Of a stretch of DNA of 64,000 nt, positions 1 to 11,979 are shown piece after piece. The first letter of the stretch is position 1. Every line of letters starts with the position of its first letter. The position numbers were made by a program, and so were the translations under genes. The DNA is taken from assembly GCA_964036315.1 (NCBI GenBank), contig OZ038485.1, positions 75,855,460 to 75,919,459 on the forward strand, given 5' to 3'. The notes beneath the pieces are model-generated. The model made no database searches and was not told where the DNA came from. It worked only from the letters and a program-made list of their open reading frames with translations. The stretch is from Acanthosepion esculentum (Eukaryota; Mollusca; Cephalopoda; Sepiida; Sepiidae).

Positions 1-149
1 GGTTTATTTTAAACAAAATATTGATAATATTATCATTGTCAGGATAAAGAGTTATAAAGGCAACATTAATATAAAGGACATGCTCCATGTTCTGAAACTA
101 AATTGTTGAAGTCTTTCATCTTGTGAGTTATTTCTTTTCTTCATATGAA

Positions 150-735
150 ACAATCACTGATCATATCCTGAACTACAGCTAGTCACAATGAATGGATATC
201 CCATTGGTGGAGTCCTGTTTCTTAAAAGACTATTGACCACTGACCTCGAGTGAAACTTGTACATATGATAATCACTAAAGATGCAAGAAAAAGGGTCAGT
301 TCCCTGTACTACTCCAGTAAGTACCTGATGTCTCATGCTATCTTCTACCTTTACAAGAGCCAGATCAGGTCTAAAATGGAGTAGTGCAGTCATATTTGGG
401 GAAAAGCTGACAATCCTCACTTTCCAGTCTCTATAGAGTTCAAAAGTGTCTCCGTATCCTTGTGGGTAACAAATTATTTTCCACCCTGCAACCTCTCTCT
501 CACAGATGGGATGTGACTAACCTCTCACTATGCTCTATTGCTACTTCCATGGAAAGTACTGGCAAACTGCATTCTTTGGTTCTGCCAGTTCTAATCTTCA
601 TGGCTAAGACCTGCCATGTCACTCACAAACCACCCTCATTCCCTCCATACTCAATGGGGGAGAAGTAAGTTCCACTCAAACAGTTTCTTCCTGTGAACCA
701 CTGCTCTGTGGAACCTGTCATATAGGGAGAAAATG
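150..735 (+). pseudogene. CR1/Jockey-like non-LTR reverse transcriptase, C-terminal relic
   Basis: Two reading frames joined by a frameshift give the end of a non-LTR retrotransposon polyprotein, downstream of the polymerase core. The first carries KDARKRVSSLYYSSKYL and then MEYCSHIWG (the second codon after the Met is an in-frame stop). After a shift near 425 it continues as YRVQKCLRILVGNKLF and LQPLSHRWDVTNLSL, and ends near 715 in a TTALWN-like stretch. The order (thumb-like segment, EYCSHIW, LQPLSHRRDV-type block, LWN) matches the C-terminus of this family, and the minus-strand copy at 30.7-32.1 kb has the same blocks. The minus-strand open frame at 154-420 is a shadow. At least two stops and one frameshift make it a pseudogene. 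Family name is from recognition of the motifs, not a search. Confidence 0.8.
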
Positions 736-1089
736 AGTAACTACCAACACCGAGGTTTTAGTGTGACACTCTGGACTTATGAATATATGTTTTCTGCCAG
801 GTGTATAAATAACAGTGTCAGGCTACTGATTGCAGTGATTATTGAGTGATTATTGAGTAGAACTATCCAACTAAATTGTGTAAATTATTGTGCTTTGATG
901 ATGTGGGTTTTGATTTAGGATTTACTGGATGTCATGTTTTTTGAGTCACACTAACAAGGTAATCACTGAAATGGTTAATTATCTTTGGTTGACTTTTACT
1001 TCTTTGTTCTTGTTAAGAACTGATTCCTAAGAGGATGTTTCCCTGATCATTACAATCTTAACCTGTTCAAATCTAGCATTAAATCTTAT
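736..1089. other. Non-coding, possible retroelement 3' trailer
   Basis: AT-rich sequence without a coding signal. It lies between the relic above and the tail-like segment below and may be part of the same decayed element. Confidence 0.3.
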
Positions 1090-1200
1090 CTTCCTCACCT
1101 GTCTGCATGACCTGGGCCTCTTACTCAGTAACCCTCTATCTCAAGTGGCTCCCCCCACCGACCTTGTACAGGGTTAACTTCACTGTAAAAAAGAAAAAGG
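1090..1200 (+). mobile_element. Possible 3' UTR and A-rich tail of the non-LTR element
   Basis: A locally GC-richer stretch contains CCCCCCACCGACC and TTGTACAGGGTTAACTTC and ends in AAAAAAGAAAAAGG. I recall this wording from 3' UTRs of CR1-type elements that end in an A-rich tail. It would close the element whose C-terminus is at 150-735, in the same orientation. The link is inference. Confidence 0.4.
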
Positions 1201-1739
1201 ACTGCAAAACATTCAGAATAACATTTCCAACCTTTCTAACCTTCTTCAGATCGTTTAACAAGTGTTCAGTTGAGTTATGATCAAACAAACATGACAGTCA
1301 CTTCATCAAATGAATGTCTTTGAAATTTATTTTATTCAGATATTCATTAGTTTTCTTCACCAAATAATGGAATACTTTCATGCATAAAAATCATTTTCTT
1401 TCTGAATGTGTCTGGCCTTTTCTTAAATTATTGCTCCAGGTATAACTTCAAAGAATAAAAAAAAACAAAAGAAATCACTGTGCTGTATTCTTAACACTAT
1501 CTAAAACTTACCATTAGTGACTATCTTCACTACCTATAATTCAAAACTTTATAAATCCTCACACCACCACCACTTGTTTATATCTCAACCTGTAAGGGGG
1601 GTTTCTGCCAGTAGCTACCCAGCCTTTGTCCCATCCATTTGACCTATCGAGGATTGCATGTGATTTGTCATAGAAAAATCAGTGTTTATATATTCTGTTG
1701 CCCATTGTATTTGATTCCCTTTATAAATATCTTTTAAAA

Positions 1740-2290
1740 GAGAGCTAGTGATTTGTCTCACATGTTTTACCACTTGATTCAATTCAACTGCTGATGTGTT
1801 GATGTTTACTACTTAAAGAGTCTATCAAGCCTTAGAAGGGAGTTGCATGAAAGCTTAGGCAATTGCTTTAAATATCTTGAAGGTGTTTAACAGAGTTTAG
1901 TTTGCTAGTCTTCTTTGCAACTGGAAGGGTTATGGTGCTTCTGGATGTTTTTTTCATGTGATTCAATCTTTCTTATCACAAAATGAAAGCTATCTTGAAT
2001 GGCCACTCTTCTAGAACTTTTTACATCAATGCAGGTGACTGCCAGGGCTTACTTTGTTCCTAATTTTCATCAATGACTTTCCTAATTTCATCAATTATCA
2101 ACTTATACTAATGACACAACTATTTACTCCTGTCTTAATAGTAAATTTGATAGGTCTGATAAGATCACATTGGAAGCTGATCTCAAATGTTCTTCAATCT
2201 TTTAACTGGAGAAAGAAATGGCTTGCTAATTCTTCAACTTGCTCTTCTCAGACCTGCAAAGTCATCTATGAGCTTTAATGAATTTCTTCA
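1740..2290 (+). pseudogene. CR1/Jockey-like reverse transcriptase core relic
   Basis: Second plus-strand fragment of the same family, here the polymerase core. Visible in order are an AWAIALNISKVFNRVWFA block (catalytic motif A; the usual Asp of ALDISKAFD is Asn), a GYGASG-like block, then LFLIFINDFPNFI at 2054-2095. The catalytic box reads YTNDTT where YADDTT is expected, in a different frame from the flanking text. It continues with SNVLQSF and WRKKWLAN, the NWGKKWL block seen intact at 31.2 kb. Because a core fragment lies downstream of a C-terminal fragment (150-735), these are two insertions or a rearranged copy. Several frameshifts; inactive. Confidence 0.8.
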
Positions 2291-2399
2291 CAGTTGTACC
2301 TGCTGATCATATTTGCAATTTCCAATGTTAATTTTCACTTTCAGAAGCTCTGAATTTATTAAAATATTTGTTATCTGTTAAATCAGTCTTACGATATAT

Positions 2400-3069
2400 G
2401 TTAATGATTTAAATTTATAAGGTGGCTGTTAAATTATGACTTCAAGACATGTCATACAAATGGCTACCATTTGTTTACATCTGTGTAGGAAAAACTGGTT
2501 TTATTCCTAACCACACATAAATGTTGGCATTATTCAGCACATAAATTTTTAAATTTCAATAAATGTTTATATTATATATCAATAAAACATAAATTAGCTT
2601 ATAATGTAAGATGCAGTGTATATGCACACACACACAAATATGTGCGTGTAGGGGTATCTGATTGCCTATAAATGCTAATGTTAATAGAACTTAATTTGTA
2701 CCTTCTGTTATAAGCAATATAAGAACAATTCTGGTCTCATTAATAAGATTGGGGAAATGCATGACATCAACCTTGAAAACAATAGAGAAACAAATATCTG
2801 AAAGAATCATCAGTGTAATGAGCCTTTAAAAGCTTTTCTGGTTTTAAGTCATCGTGGAGACCATGAATAGGGATCAGTATATTTATAGTGTAGTGATGGT
2901 TATCCTCCTAATCAAGTGGCTTGTTTGTTTACTGGCATATCATCTCCTTATGGGTCATTTTATGCAGAAATTTAATTTTCTTGGGAGCATTAATAATTTA
3001 TTTGATAAAAATGTATTGCTGGTAATATTTTTTTTTACTATAAAAATGAATTTTTATACTTTCATAGTG
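2400..3069. other. AT-rich non-coding stretch
   Basis: Short (AC) and (TA) runs near 2620-2650. The 73-residue open frame at 2854-3075 is hydrophobic and AT-driven; I see no family in it. Confidence 0.5.
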
Positions 3070-3235
3070 TTTTGACCCCAGCTTGGGGATTCACTATCTG
3101 GCCATTGCTGGGTCTCTAACAGGTGCTACCACCTTGGGTCAGGGTGGACCTGGGAACAACAGCAATTAAGAGGTGTTTCCATGCTCCTCAAAACTTTCCA
3201 AACAGAAGTCTTGCTGCTGGAAGTAGTTTATTGTC
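3070..3235. repeat. GC-richer island, probable dispersed repeat
   Basis: About 165 bases clearly richer in GC than the flanks (for example CCCAGCTTGGGGATTC and GGTCAGGGTGGACC). No open frame or RNA motif that I recognise. It abuts the hairpin at 3257. A SINE or MITE fragment is the likeliest explanation, unproven. Confidence 0.3.
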
Positions 3236-3256
3236 ATACCCAGGAGAAAGTACCTC

Positions 3257-3408
3257 AAAATAGTCTTAATTAGAAGCTATATGAAAAGAAAGTAAAAATA
3301 CTAAATACACAATACTTTTAATATGTAATAAGACATTAATATTTCTACTTCATACCAAACTACAAGTTAAGCATCATTTAAGAAATTGCTGAAATATACA
3401 CATAAATG

Positions 3409-3470
<62 letters not shown>

Positions 3471-3679
3471 CACACACACGCACACACACACACACAAAAT
3501 TCATGTATGTGTATGCATCTATGTATATATTTATGTGTATATTTCAGCAATTTCTTAAATGATGCTTAACTTGTACTTTGGTATGAAGTAGAAATATTAA
3601 TGTCTTATTACATATTAAAAGTATTGTGTATTTAGTATTTTTACTTTCTTTTCATATAGCTTCTAATTAAGACTATTTT
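3257..3679. repeat. 423-bp hairpin (inverted repeat) with (TA)n loop
   Basis: The left arm from AAAATAGTCTTAATTAGAAGC (3257) and the right arm ending GCTTCTAATTAAGACTATTTT (3679) are near-perfect reverse complements over roughly 150 bases. The loop is a (TA)n array (3412-3467) followed by a (CA)-rich run. No open frame and no clear target duplication. A foldback/MITE-type element or an inverted duplication seeded at the TA array are both possible. Confidence 0.85.
3412..3467. repeat. (TA)n microsatellite
   Basis: About 28 uninterrupted TA units in the loop of the hairpin, followed by (CA)-type repeats to about 3497. Confidence 0.97.
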
Positions 3680-5229
3680 ATCAAAAGGAAGGAATATAAC
3701 ATACCTTGAAAATAATCCAATTTAAATTCTCTTCTATGAGGTGTATACCTCATAAACCAAATAGTATTTTTCTAATATACTTGTCAGCATTAAATGATTC
3801 ATAAGGAGTTAATATGCTATTAAACAAACAAACAAATTAATATACTTGACATTTCTGCTTAATTTCTTTTTCTATTTTAATTTTTTCTATTTTCTTTTAA
3901 GATAAAATAATAAATGAACCCTTTCTGTTTTAATTTTGCACCATCTTAGCATGCAAATACATTAAAATTTAGTTATCACTGATGACATTGTTTTTGTCAT
4001 CTATAACATTTATTACATCATCATGTTCTTTTGGAAGGACAGACAAGCACACACACACATACACACTGGTGTTCTATAATAATACTGACATTTGAATATG
4101 ATTTGTATTAGAGTATTTATATTAAACAGAGTGATATAAGGACACAAAATTTAAATATTTTAATATAACAGTGACTTAAAATTACAATTGGGTATTCACA
4201 GAATGTATATTAAAACTGTAACAATGATGGCCAATATGATAATAAATTTTATATGTCTTCTCAAAATGTACTTGTTAGCATCTTTCTTAACTACCAAGAT
4301 CATAGATAAATTATCAAAAGTCTTAGGAAGAATCTGAATGGTTCAAGTCAATATTAAAAGATATCCCCACTATGTTTCTTTTATTATTGCTAAAATGCTA
4401 TTGTTGCTACTATGTAGAAGGAAGTGCTGAAAAAGTGCTGAAAAAGTCTTGGTTCACACCACTTCTGAAATTTGACCAACTGGTCAAGCATCAGAATTTT
4501 TAATTACTTCTTGATCAGGTTGAGAACTTTTCAGCACCTCATATGTCTTAAAAACAAAAGATACACTATCTTCATATTAGGCAATAAAATTTTTAAATAA
4601 TTACTTGTACATTTACTATTCTTGCTGCAATACTAATACAAAGATGTAATAAAGCTTAAATTATATTAATTATCTTGTTAAGATACAATATATACATTTT
4701 AATGATTATATATTAATAAACATTATTGGATATTACATATTGTATACATTTTAACTTGTTAATAAATGTAACAATATTTTACATATTTCATAATTTTCAG
4801 AAACCTAATTTAAATGTTGGATGCTGATTGGAATAAAATATGAGAATATTGTATTGAATTTTATTACCATTATAGAGTAATTTTTTACTCATGAAATAAA
4901 TATTGAAATAGAATTGTAAAACTGACTTTTAATAGTTAACATTTTAAATAAAAAATAAATTTTTTTATTAAAAACTATATTTTCTAGTAAGAGAATAATA
5001 TTATTAAATATTTAAATTATTAGATATGTTTTGTATATTCTTTATTGATAAGTTTATCCATTTCACTTTCATATTTTGCAGCTGTAATTCTCATAATGTA
5101 AATGGACTAAAATTATATGTAAACAGATATTTTTTTCTTTATCACTTATTGAGTTTTCATATCAGTAACAACAATGATTTACAATGGAGATTAAGTGACA
5201 ACAAATCTCCTAAGTATTCAATCTGTTTT
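3680..5229. other. AT-rich non-coding stretch
   Basis: Strongly AT-rich with no gene. At 4680-4790 the words GATACAATATATACATTTTAA and related variants recur imperfectly. Two adjacent copies of AAAAAGTGCTG occur near 4430-4445. Confidence 0.5.
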
Positions 5230-5234
5230 TAGTA

Positions 5235-5458
5235 TTACCCTTGTCTAGATTGTATCAATTTATACTTAATTTCTGAGTTCATCCAGGATTTTTTTGTTTT
5301 TATAGTCATTCTCAGTGCTGTAACCATAATTGGCACAACTTTGATGCTCCATAATTTCTTCATTTCTTTGACAAGGGTACAGATAGTTATCCAACTTTTG
5401 TCTTCCTTTTAATTTTACCCTTTGGTCAGCTGAAATAGTAAAATCCACTAAATCATGA

Positions 5459-5462
<4 letters not shown>
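5235..5462 (-). pseudogene. Non-LTR retrotransposon C-terminal relic
   Basis: Read on the minus strand, the start is HDLVDFTISADQRVKLKG. After a frameshift it continues LVKEMKKLWSIKVVPIMVTAL. This pattern (VDFxxPADHRVKLKE, then KELKKLWNMKVxxIPIVxGALG) is a familiar C-terminal block of invertebrate non-LTR retrotransposon polyproteins. Only about 70 residues survive. The element is cut at its upstream side by the (TTA)n array at 5459-5491. Alternative: a stand-alone fragment copied with another repeat. The 60-residue open frame at 5266-5448 reads only part of it in the right frame. Confidence 0.7.

Positions 5463-5491
<29 letters not shown>
5459..5491. repeat. (ATT)n microsatellite
   Basis: Eleven TTA/ATT units, directly upstream of the minus-strand non-LTR relic. 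Confidence 0.95.
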
Positions 5492-5493
<2 letters not shown>

Positions 5494-5499
5494 AAATCC

Positions 5500-6289
5500 A
5501 TCAGAAAATAATATTCAAAAGTCTTAATATTAGCATATTACATTACCATATTTCAAGTATATTATTAAATATATTTTATAATACCATATATAGTGTATTA
5601 TAAAATAATATGAAATATATTATAGATGTACTATAAATGTATATTCTCAGAAAAGTAATATTATATCTTTAATCAATAAGAAAATGTCAGCATCTGTATT
5701 ATATTGAAGTAGCCAGAAATGGCAGATTGAATTAAAAATGAAGACTAACCAATGTCTTTAATTTAATGATGATCGTTTGTTAAGAGAGTTAACAGGTTGA
5801 CTTCACAGGTCATTCATAGTAAATAAAGTTTTTAGCTGATTCTTAAAAAACATGGTCTTTTTATGTATTAGAAAATAGCATGCGTTTCAGATAATTTCCA
5901 GTCAAATAAATATTTCCTGATACAATAGAAATGGAAGAGGAAGGAACTGAAGACACAAATTCTTGAACCTTACCAGAAACAGAGATGTTCTGACATCATA
6001 AACTCTGGTGCAATGCCTATACATCAATTTACTGATATATTCATCTACTGAAATTTTAATATTTTTACACTATGTATAAAAGAGAATCATATGTCAATAT
6101 TATAGATTAATGTTGACAAATATATATGTATCTAAAATAATCATTATAATAATGTAAACATGGATGCATCAAAATATCTAACTGTTAAATTACAAGAAAT
6201 ATGATCATTTTATTCTTTCATTTTACTGTTTTATATCCATGTAATATTTTTCTTTATATTGATTTGCTATTAATGTTTAATAGGTTTTT
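5500..6289. other. AT-rich non-coding stretch
   Basis: Nothing recognised. Recurrent ATATTATxxAATATA words only. Confidence 0.5.
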
Positions 6290-6545
6290 GAAATTGCAGT
6301 CATTAAATCCAATATGTGTCATGTGGCCAAGCTGTCTTCCTAGAGTGATTCATCTGTCAGTAAATCTATATATACGGCCATGGCAACCATTAGTAGTCTG
6401 AGGCTTGGTTCTAGTGTATTTGGTCTTAGCTATGCTCTGCATGGTGCAGTAAAAATTGGCAGGTCTGAGGCTTGTTCACAGTGAGGTTGTTACATCTGTG
6501 ATTAGTTACCCATGTACATCTATACTTGTAGAGAGAAATTGTTAC
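6290..6545. repeat. Moderately GC-richer segment with an internal duplicated word
   Basis: GTCTGAGGCTTGGTTC (about 6398) recurs as GTCTGAGGCTTGTTCAC about 65 bases later. GC is higher than in the flanks. No frame or RNA fold recognised; probably a decayed dispersed repeat. Confidence 0.3.
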
Positions 6546-6589
6546 AAAGGAAAATGAGTAGCATCATTCGGTATAATAATTAAGACAAA

Positions 6590-7740
6590 TGCACTGGTGA
6601 TAATCATTAACCATGATAGCCAGCATATTAAGGAGGGACATTATAAGAATAATGATGATGGCAATAATAACAGTAATAATTATAATTAACAACATTATTA
6701 TGGAGAATTTTAATACAAAATAATGATGAATGTAGCAGTGATATAAATAATGATTACCAACAATGATGATATGTGATTATAACAAGGATAAATAGGTAAC
6801 TACAAAAGAAGTGATAGTAGTAATAATGTTAATAGTGATAATGTGCTTGATATACCCTTATTATATTGGGTGTCATAAGGGGTATACTTGGTTTTAGACA
6901 TTTGTACCTTTGTTGGCTCTCTCACTTAATAATAATAATAATAAAATGACTTGAAAATATGATTATAATGAAAATTATGTAGATATGAACAACAAAATTC
7001 AAAAAGATTGAAATTTATGCAAACTTAGTGATAATGATAATTATACAAATTGAAATATAAAAAATATACAATAATAAATCTTAGTAGTAACAGAAAGAAT
7101 GGTGTGTCAGTGGTGGTTAGCTATAATGATGATAAAGATCCTAGCAATAATAATCATCTTCTAAAATAAAGGGATAAATATAATACTAAACCATTATGAA
7201 AATGATAGCAAGAAAGAAGTTGATAATGATGATGTGAATTATGATTAGCAACAATACTAACAATAAGACAACAAGCAAGATAAAGATCTTCAAGACACAA
7301 GTGACACTAATAATTACAATAATAATAATAAATGATAATTATCATCATAAAAATAATATTAACAACACCAACAAATATTATGATAAAAAAATTGAGTAAA
7401 AATACTGAATACTTTCTAAAGCTACTAATAAGTGCAATAATGTTAGTAATAATCATTGTGCAATTAAGAATGCACCTCATAAACTTGTGACATAATCAAT
7501 TAGTCAGTTGCTATGAATAACAAAAAATGAGTACTTCAATGAAGTTAGAAGGAAAAATATTGATACAATTAAAATAATGATGATAACTGGAAATATTGAA
7601 AAAAATAACAGTGGCAACAGATAATGATGAATGTGTCAGATTATGAGAATTTGCATGGATATTAAATTCTTTCATGATTATCCTTAATCTTTTAAAACAA
7701 TAATTCACTTATAAAAGTGAATATATTGTTTTTAAATAAA
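6590..7740. repeat. Cryptic (AAT/ATG/GAT) simple-sequence region
   Basis: About 1.1 kb built from imperfect AATAATGATGATG words with almost no pyrimidine runs on the plus strand. It has the look of a large, heavily mutated trinucleotide array. The 65-residue minus-strand frame at 7511-7708 is produced by this composition. Confidence 0.75.
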
Positions 7741-8549
7741 AAATAAAAGAAACTAATAAAAGGAAATAAAACAAAGATGTGATAATGAAATATAAATTTG
7801 GTACCTAGTTATTTGCTTCCCATTTCCCAGTCTGTTGTTGAAAATAAATTTTGTATATTTTTAATTTTTCATTTATTTGTTTAGCTCTTAAAACACACTT
7901 CCAAAAATTAAAAAAATCAAATAAAAAATAAATGCCAATTTCTACTGCAATCTCTCCATTAGTTAAAACACAAAATTACATCCATGTGATTGTTTAAAAT
8001 CTTTAATATGCAGAGATAAAAAATGTCTTTTTTGGCTTTTTAATGTTGTACAAAAAACGTGATGGAAAATGCTAGTGTGGTTGATGATAATATCTGGAAA
8101 CATGTTAATGAGGGTCATTATAGCAATATCAATGTAAGCTGAATTAAAATATGTTAGATTAAGGGGATAAAGATTTTAGATATATTCAAAGTCCTTAAGT
8201 AAAACTTGTATAATATTTGACTTACATTATAAAATACTATTAATGGAAATGCACTCACAGTAGAGACAAGTTAAACCTCTTCAATGCTGTCACTACATAA
8301 GCTGAAATATTTGTAGTGGAAGGAATTGAAAGTAATAAATATCTATATAGTTTTTAGAAATTTCTAATTCCAGCATTGTACCAAAGGCTATTCTAAGTAT
8401 TGTATATGTCTATAGTTCTAGCATTTCTTCAGATATTCTACCAACAATTTAAATGGTAAACCATATGGAAAAAATTGATCATACATAAATCTGGGAAGCA
8501 CAAATCACTTGTTCTTTATTTGCATGTATGTGTTTCTATCTAGCTAGCT

Positions 8550-8552
<3 letters not shown>
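7741..8552. other. AT-rich non-coding stretch
   Basis: No gene, RNA or clear repeat seen. Confidence 0.5.

Positions 8553-8610
<58 letters not shown>
8553..8610. repeat. (TA)n microsatellite
   Basis: About 29 TA units, preceded by a TAGCTAGCTA palindrome. Confidence 0.97.
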
Positions 8611-8617
<7 letters not shown>

Positions 8618-8706
8618 TTGATATATGAAAATAGGTGAAAAAAATTAAGATACTTTTTGTGACATTTTAAGTTGTCTCAATCAGTGTACATACATGTTAC
8701 TTCTTG

Positions 8707-8708
<2 letters not shown>

Positions 8709-8737
<29 letters not shown>
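8709..8737. repeat. (TA)n microsatellite
   Basis: About 14 TA units upstream of the inverted repeat at 8834. Confidence 0.95.
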
Positions 8738-8743
<6 letters not shown>

Positions 8744-8833
8744 GTGGTTATATACATATATTCCCAGAGGATAGAACCCAGGTAGAACTCAATGTCCAGG
8801 ACACAGTAAGAATATAATATAAAAGGCTCAAAC

Positions 8834-8904
8834 ACTAATATTCCATGGTTATAATTTATTACGCTGGAATTGTAATCACAAAATTATAACCATGGAATAT
8901 TAGT
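8834..8904. repeat. Inverted repeat with 24-bp arms
   Basis: ACTAATATTCCATGGTTATA on the left is answered by its exact complement TATAACCATGGAATATTAGT on the right. The spacer is about 23 bases, and imperfect pairing extends outwards through TATAATATAAAA / TTTTTATATTATA. (TA)n arrays lie on both sides (8709-8737 and 8914-8986), the arrangement also seen at 34.0-34.3 kb. Confidence 0.9.
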
Positions 8905-8908
8905 TTTT

Positions 8909-8913
<5 letters not shown>

Positions 8914-8986
<73 letters not shown>
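8914..8986. repeat. (TA)n microsatellite
   Basis: About 36 TA units, the longest array in this part of the window. Confidence 0.97.
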
Positions 8987-8988
<2 letters not shown>

Positions 8989-8989
8989 T

Positions 8990-9726
8990 TACAGTATGGC
9001 ATAGATATCAATATTTTAATTATACAACAGTCAGTTTTCAATCAGGACCAGATGATTGCATTGTGCATGAAACTTGAGTTGTACTACTACCAATGAGGAA
9101 AAACTGAATACTTATTATTAATATAAATTATAGCTCTGTTACTATACATTGAGCACTATTTTAGTACTAGCACTCAATGTGCAATAATTTAATACACATA
9201 TATATATTTTCCTCCTGGCCAATCAAATTTTCTTAATTTAATTTTTCTGAAATCTCTTTTTGTGTCATTTGCTTCAAGCCATTTGTGCTGTTGTTTTTAC
9301 CTGGCCAATGTTTTCAATTTCTTTTACAATTGTTCTTTGCTCTTTGTGGAACGTTTTACAACTTCCGATGTTGTGTTCCCATCTTTGAATATTTTACAAT
9401 ATTTTTTTTTTTGGTTATATCTTTCTTATGACTTATTGCAATCTTTATATATCCCAAATTAAAAAATAGCTAATAATAACTTGCACATTTAACAGTTTAT
9501 AGCTATAGCATAATATACAAACTTACAAATACAAAAACAATTTCTAGAAGGCTCCAGAAAGTCATAGTACTACTATACTTATGTACAGTTTTAGAAATTT
9601 TGTGCTTGGGGAGACATTTCGTTTTAAATAAACTCAATTAAACTCTTCTTCCTTAATTTTAACAAAAGTTTAGTTCATCAAATTATGATAGAGGAAATCA
9701 ATTATTTGTCAAAAGTCATAACCTTC

Positions 9727-9729
<3 letters not shown>
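8990..9729. other. AT-rich non-coding stretch
   Basis: The 66-residue frame at 9262-9462 is rich in Phe, Cys and Leu with no family resemblance; I do not call it a gene. Confidence 0.5.
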
Positions 9730-9766
<37 letters not shown>

Positions 9767-9806
9767 CAAATGGACTAAAACTGATAATTATTTTAATATA
9801 TTTTCT

Positions 9807-9869
<63 letters not shown>

Positions 9870-9875
9870 TTTGTT

Positions 9876-9922
<47 letters not shown>
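9730..9922. repeat. Cluster of three (TA)n arrays
   Basis: Arrays at 9730-9763, 9810-9866 and 9876-9922 (the last broken by GTATATA). They create a spurious open frame of alternating Tyr and Ile from 9685 to 9924. Confidence 0.95.
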
Positions 9923-9927
<5 letters not shown>

Positions 9928-9929
9928 AT

Positions 9930-10920
9930 GTTGAAAAAACACTAAAGTTGCATAATAAAATTTCATACCATCAAATAAGTTATTGGAAATATTTTAAATA
10001 AAAACAGATATTTTAAGCTGAAATTCAGATATTTATCGAATAGATATAAGTATATGCTGAAATGTTTACTAGTATCAGCTGGGCTAATAGTAAATATACA
10101 TTTTTTAACAACATTTAATCACAAAGTAAATAATACTAAAGATTTATTTGATTAAAACATGTGCACATGACCATTTAACACAATTGTGCATTAAATCTGA
10201 AATTTTAATTATTCAGATTTATTCTAGTTTTGAAAAATGTGTTCTATTTTTATCTTTGTTGTCTATTTAGCCAACAAATAAATCAATTCTCTGAAGGCTT
10301 TCTTAGAAATAGTTTTTCTCAAATTTTGTGAAATATTAAAAATGCACTTATTTAAATGTATTACTATTGTTTCTATTTCTATTTTCAGACATATCTGAAA
10401 ATTTCTTTAATAATATATTTGATGCTAATAATGAAACTAAAAAGATTATTCAAAATACATTAAAATAATATTCAAAATGATGGAAGCAAAATTAATTCTA
10501 AAAATAAGTATGAACATTAATAATGATAATATAATGGCATTAATATTAAAATAATAATGTCGTTGAAAGTGATATGATAACAATATTAATAATGAAGATA
10601 ATAATATCAGTGATATAAAACACAATGTTTTAAGTACGATAAATATTTCTATTATTTAAAAAAAATAAACTTCCAATATTGCTTGGAGAGTCCCAATTAA
10701 AGCACTGCAAAAAAGGGGTAAACTGGTGGCTATTCTTAATTCATTCATTTATTAAGTCATTTATACTCATTAATTCTTTATACTTGACAATCAAAGAAAT
10801 TTTAATTTCATTTATTGTAATCATATAAATAGTAAGAATTTAAAAAAGAATTCTTTGTAGTTTTTTATAATTCATGGTCTGTTTCTGCATGAGAAGAAAA
10901 CTGTTTTTATCTTCTTACTT
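9930..10920. other. AT-rich non-coding stretch
   Basis: Short AATAAT/ATAATG clusters near 10500-10610. Nothing else seen. Confidence 0.5.
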
Positions 10921-11600
10921 TTATAACAATCATCATTACCAATCTATTATAATCATTTACTATTACTATCATTACAATCTTAATATTAAATGCCTCTGCA
11001 ACATCCATTCTATCTTCATCACTAAAGTAATAATGACATATTAACATTTTTGTTCATGTAATCATAGATATTATCATCTATTTCATCATTAGCATAATTT
11101 CTTAGTAATATTATCATCATTGTAATTGTTACCATTTCTTTGTTACTCTCATTGTCATCAAATGGCCATAACCTCACCAATCCTGCCATTACCATCAAGA
11201 CAACTATCATTCTTTAAACCCTCCACCATTTCCATCATTTTAACTGTCCAAAACTGTCATTATATTACCTCTATCATCCTGGTGCTATATGCCAACTAAA
11301 CCATTACTACCACCACCACCACCATCACAATTGTAACCATGTTATCTGTACTTTAATCATTATCTTAGTATCACTTTCTTTTCATAATGATAACCATTCT
11401 ATTACAGCCAATATATTCATCTTTAATTTATCATCACTGATCATTTTTCCTTTATGGTACCTTTTAATATTATATATTCCTTCAGCCACTATCCTTATAG
11501 TATCACTATCCAAATCCTCATTTTCATAATGGTCAACATGTTCATATTATAACCAATCAATATTATCAATATCATAAAGATATGTTATCATCATTTTCCA
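10920..11600. repeat. Cryptic (ATC/ATT/ACC) simple-sequence region
   Basis: Pyrimidine-rich complement of the style seen at 6.6-7.7 kb: imperfect ATCATTATC words and a short (ACC)n run at about 11306-11325. Composition alone explains the 62-residue minus-strand frame at 11022-11210. Confidence 0.7.
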
Positions 11601-11639
11601 AATTAGATATATACACATGATGGCTGCATTTTCTGCATT

Positions 11640-11850
11640 TGTTATTCTGAACACTATCATGTGACACGATGCTGCTACTGTCATTTACTTCATTGCCATG
11701 GCATTGCTTGTGGTTGCCTTAGCAGCAACAGCAGTGGCAGCAGCATCCAACTCAACAATGTCAGATGCCATTGCTTGGCAAATCTGTTGTTGCTTGGACA
11801 CTCACTTTCTTCAGTTGCTTTCTTTATTCAGTCACTGATTTCCAAAGCTA
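11640..11850. repeat. Degenerate CTG/CAG-rich patch
   Basis: GATGCTGCTACTG, then GCAGCAACAGCAGTGGCAGCAGC, then TGTTGTTGC. GC is higher than in the flanks. It lies in a 104-residue plus-strand frame (11661-11975) that is Cys/Ser/Leu-rich and runs into AT-rich sequence. No family recognised; I favour a decayed CAG-type repeat over a coding exon. Confidence 0.45.
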
Positions 11851-11979
11851 ATATTAGAGAAAATTCATTTTTTATTCCTTTTTTTTCTATAACAAATTTA
11901 TGGTTTGATAGTTTCAAAGATTTAGGAAATAAAAAATATATATATATAGCTTATTTAATGGCAGGATTTATATAAAGTT

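Noticed and set aside
9685..9924. Open frame of alternating Ile and Tyr, with similar ones at 33751-34239, 34510-34728 and 34978-35193
   Set aside because: Direct translation of (TA)n arrays; no coding evidence.
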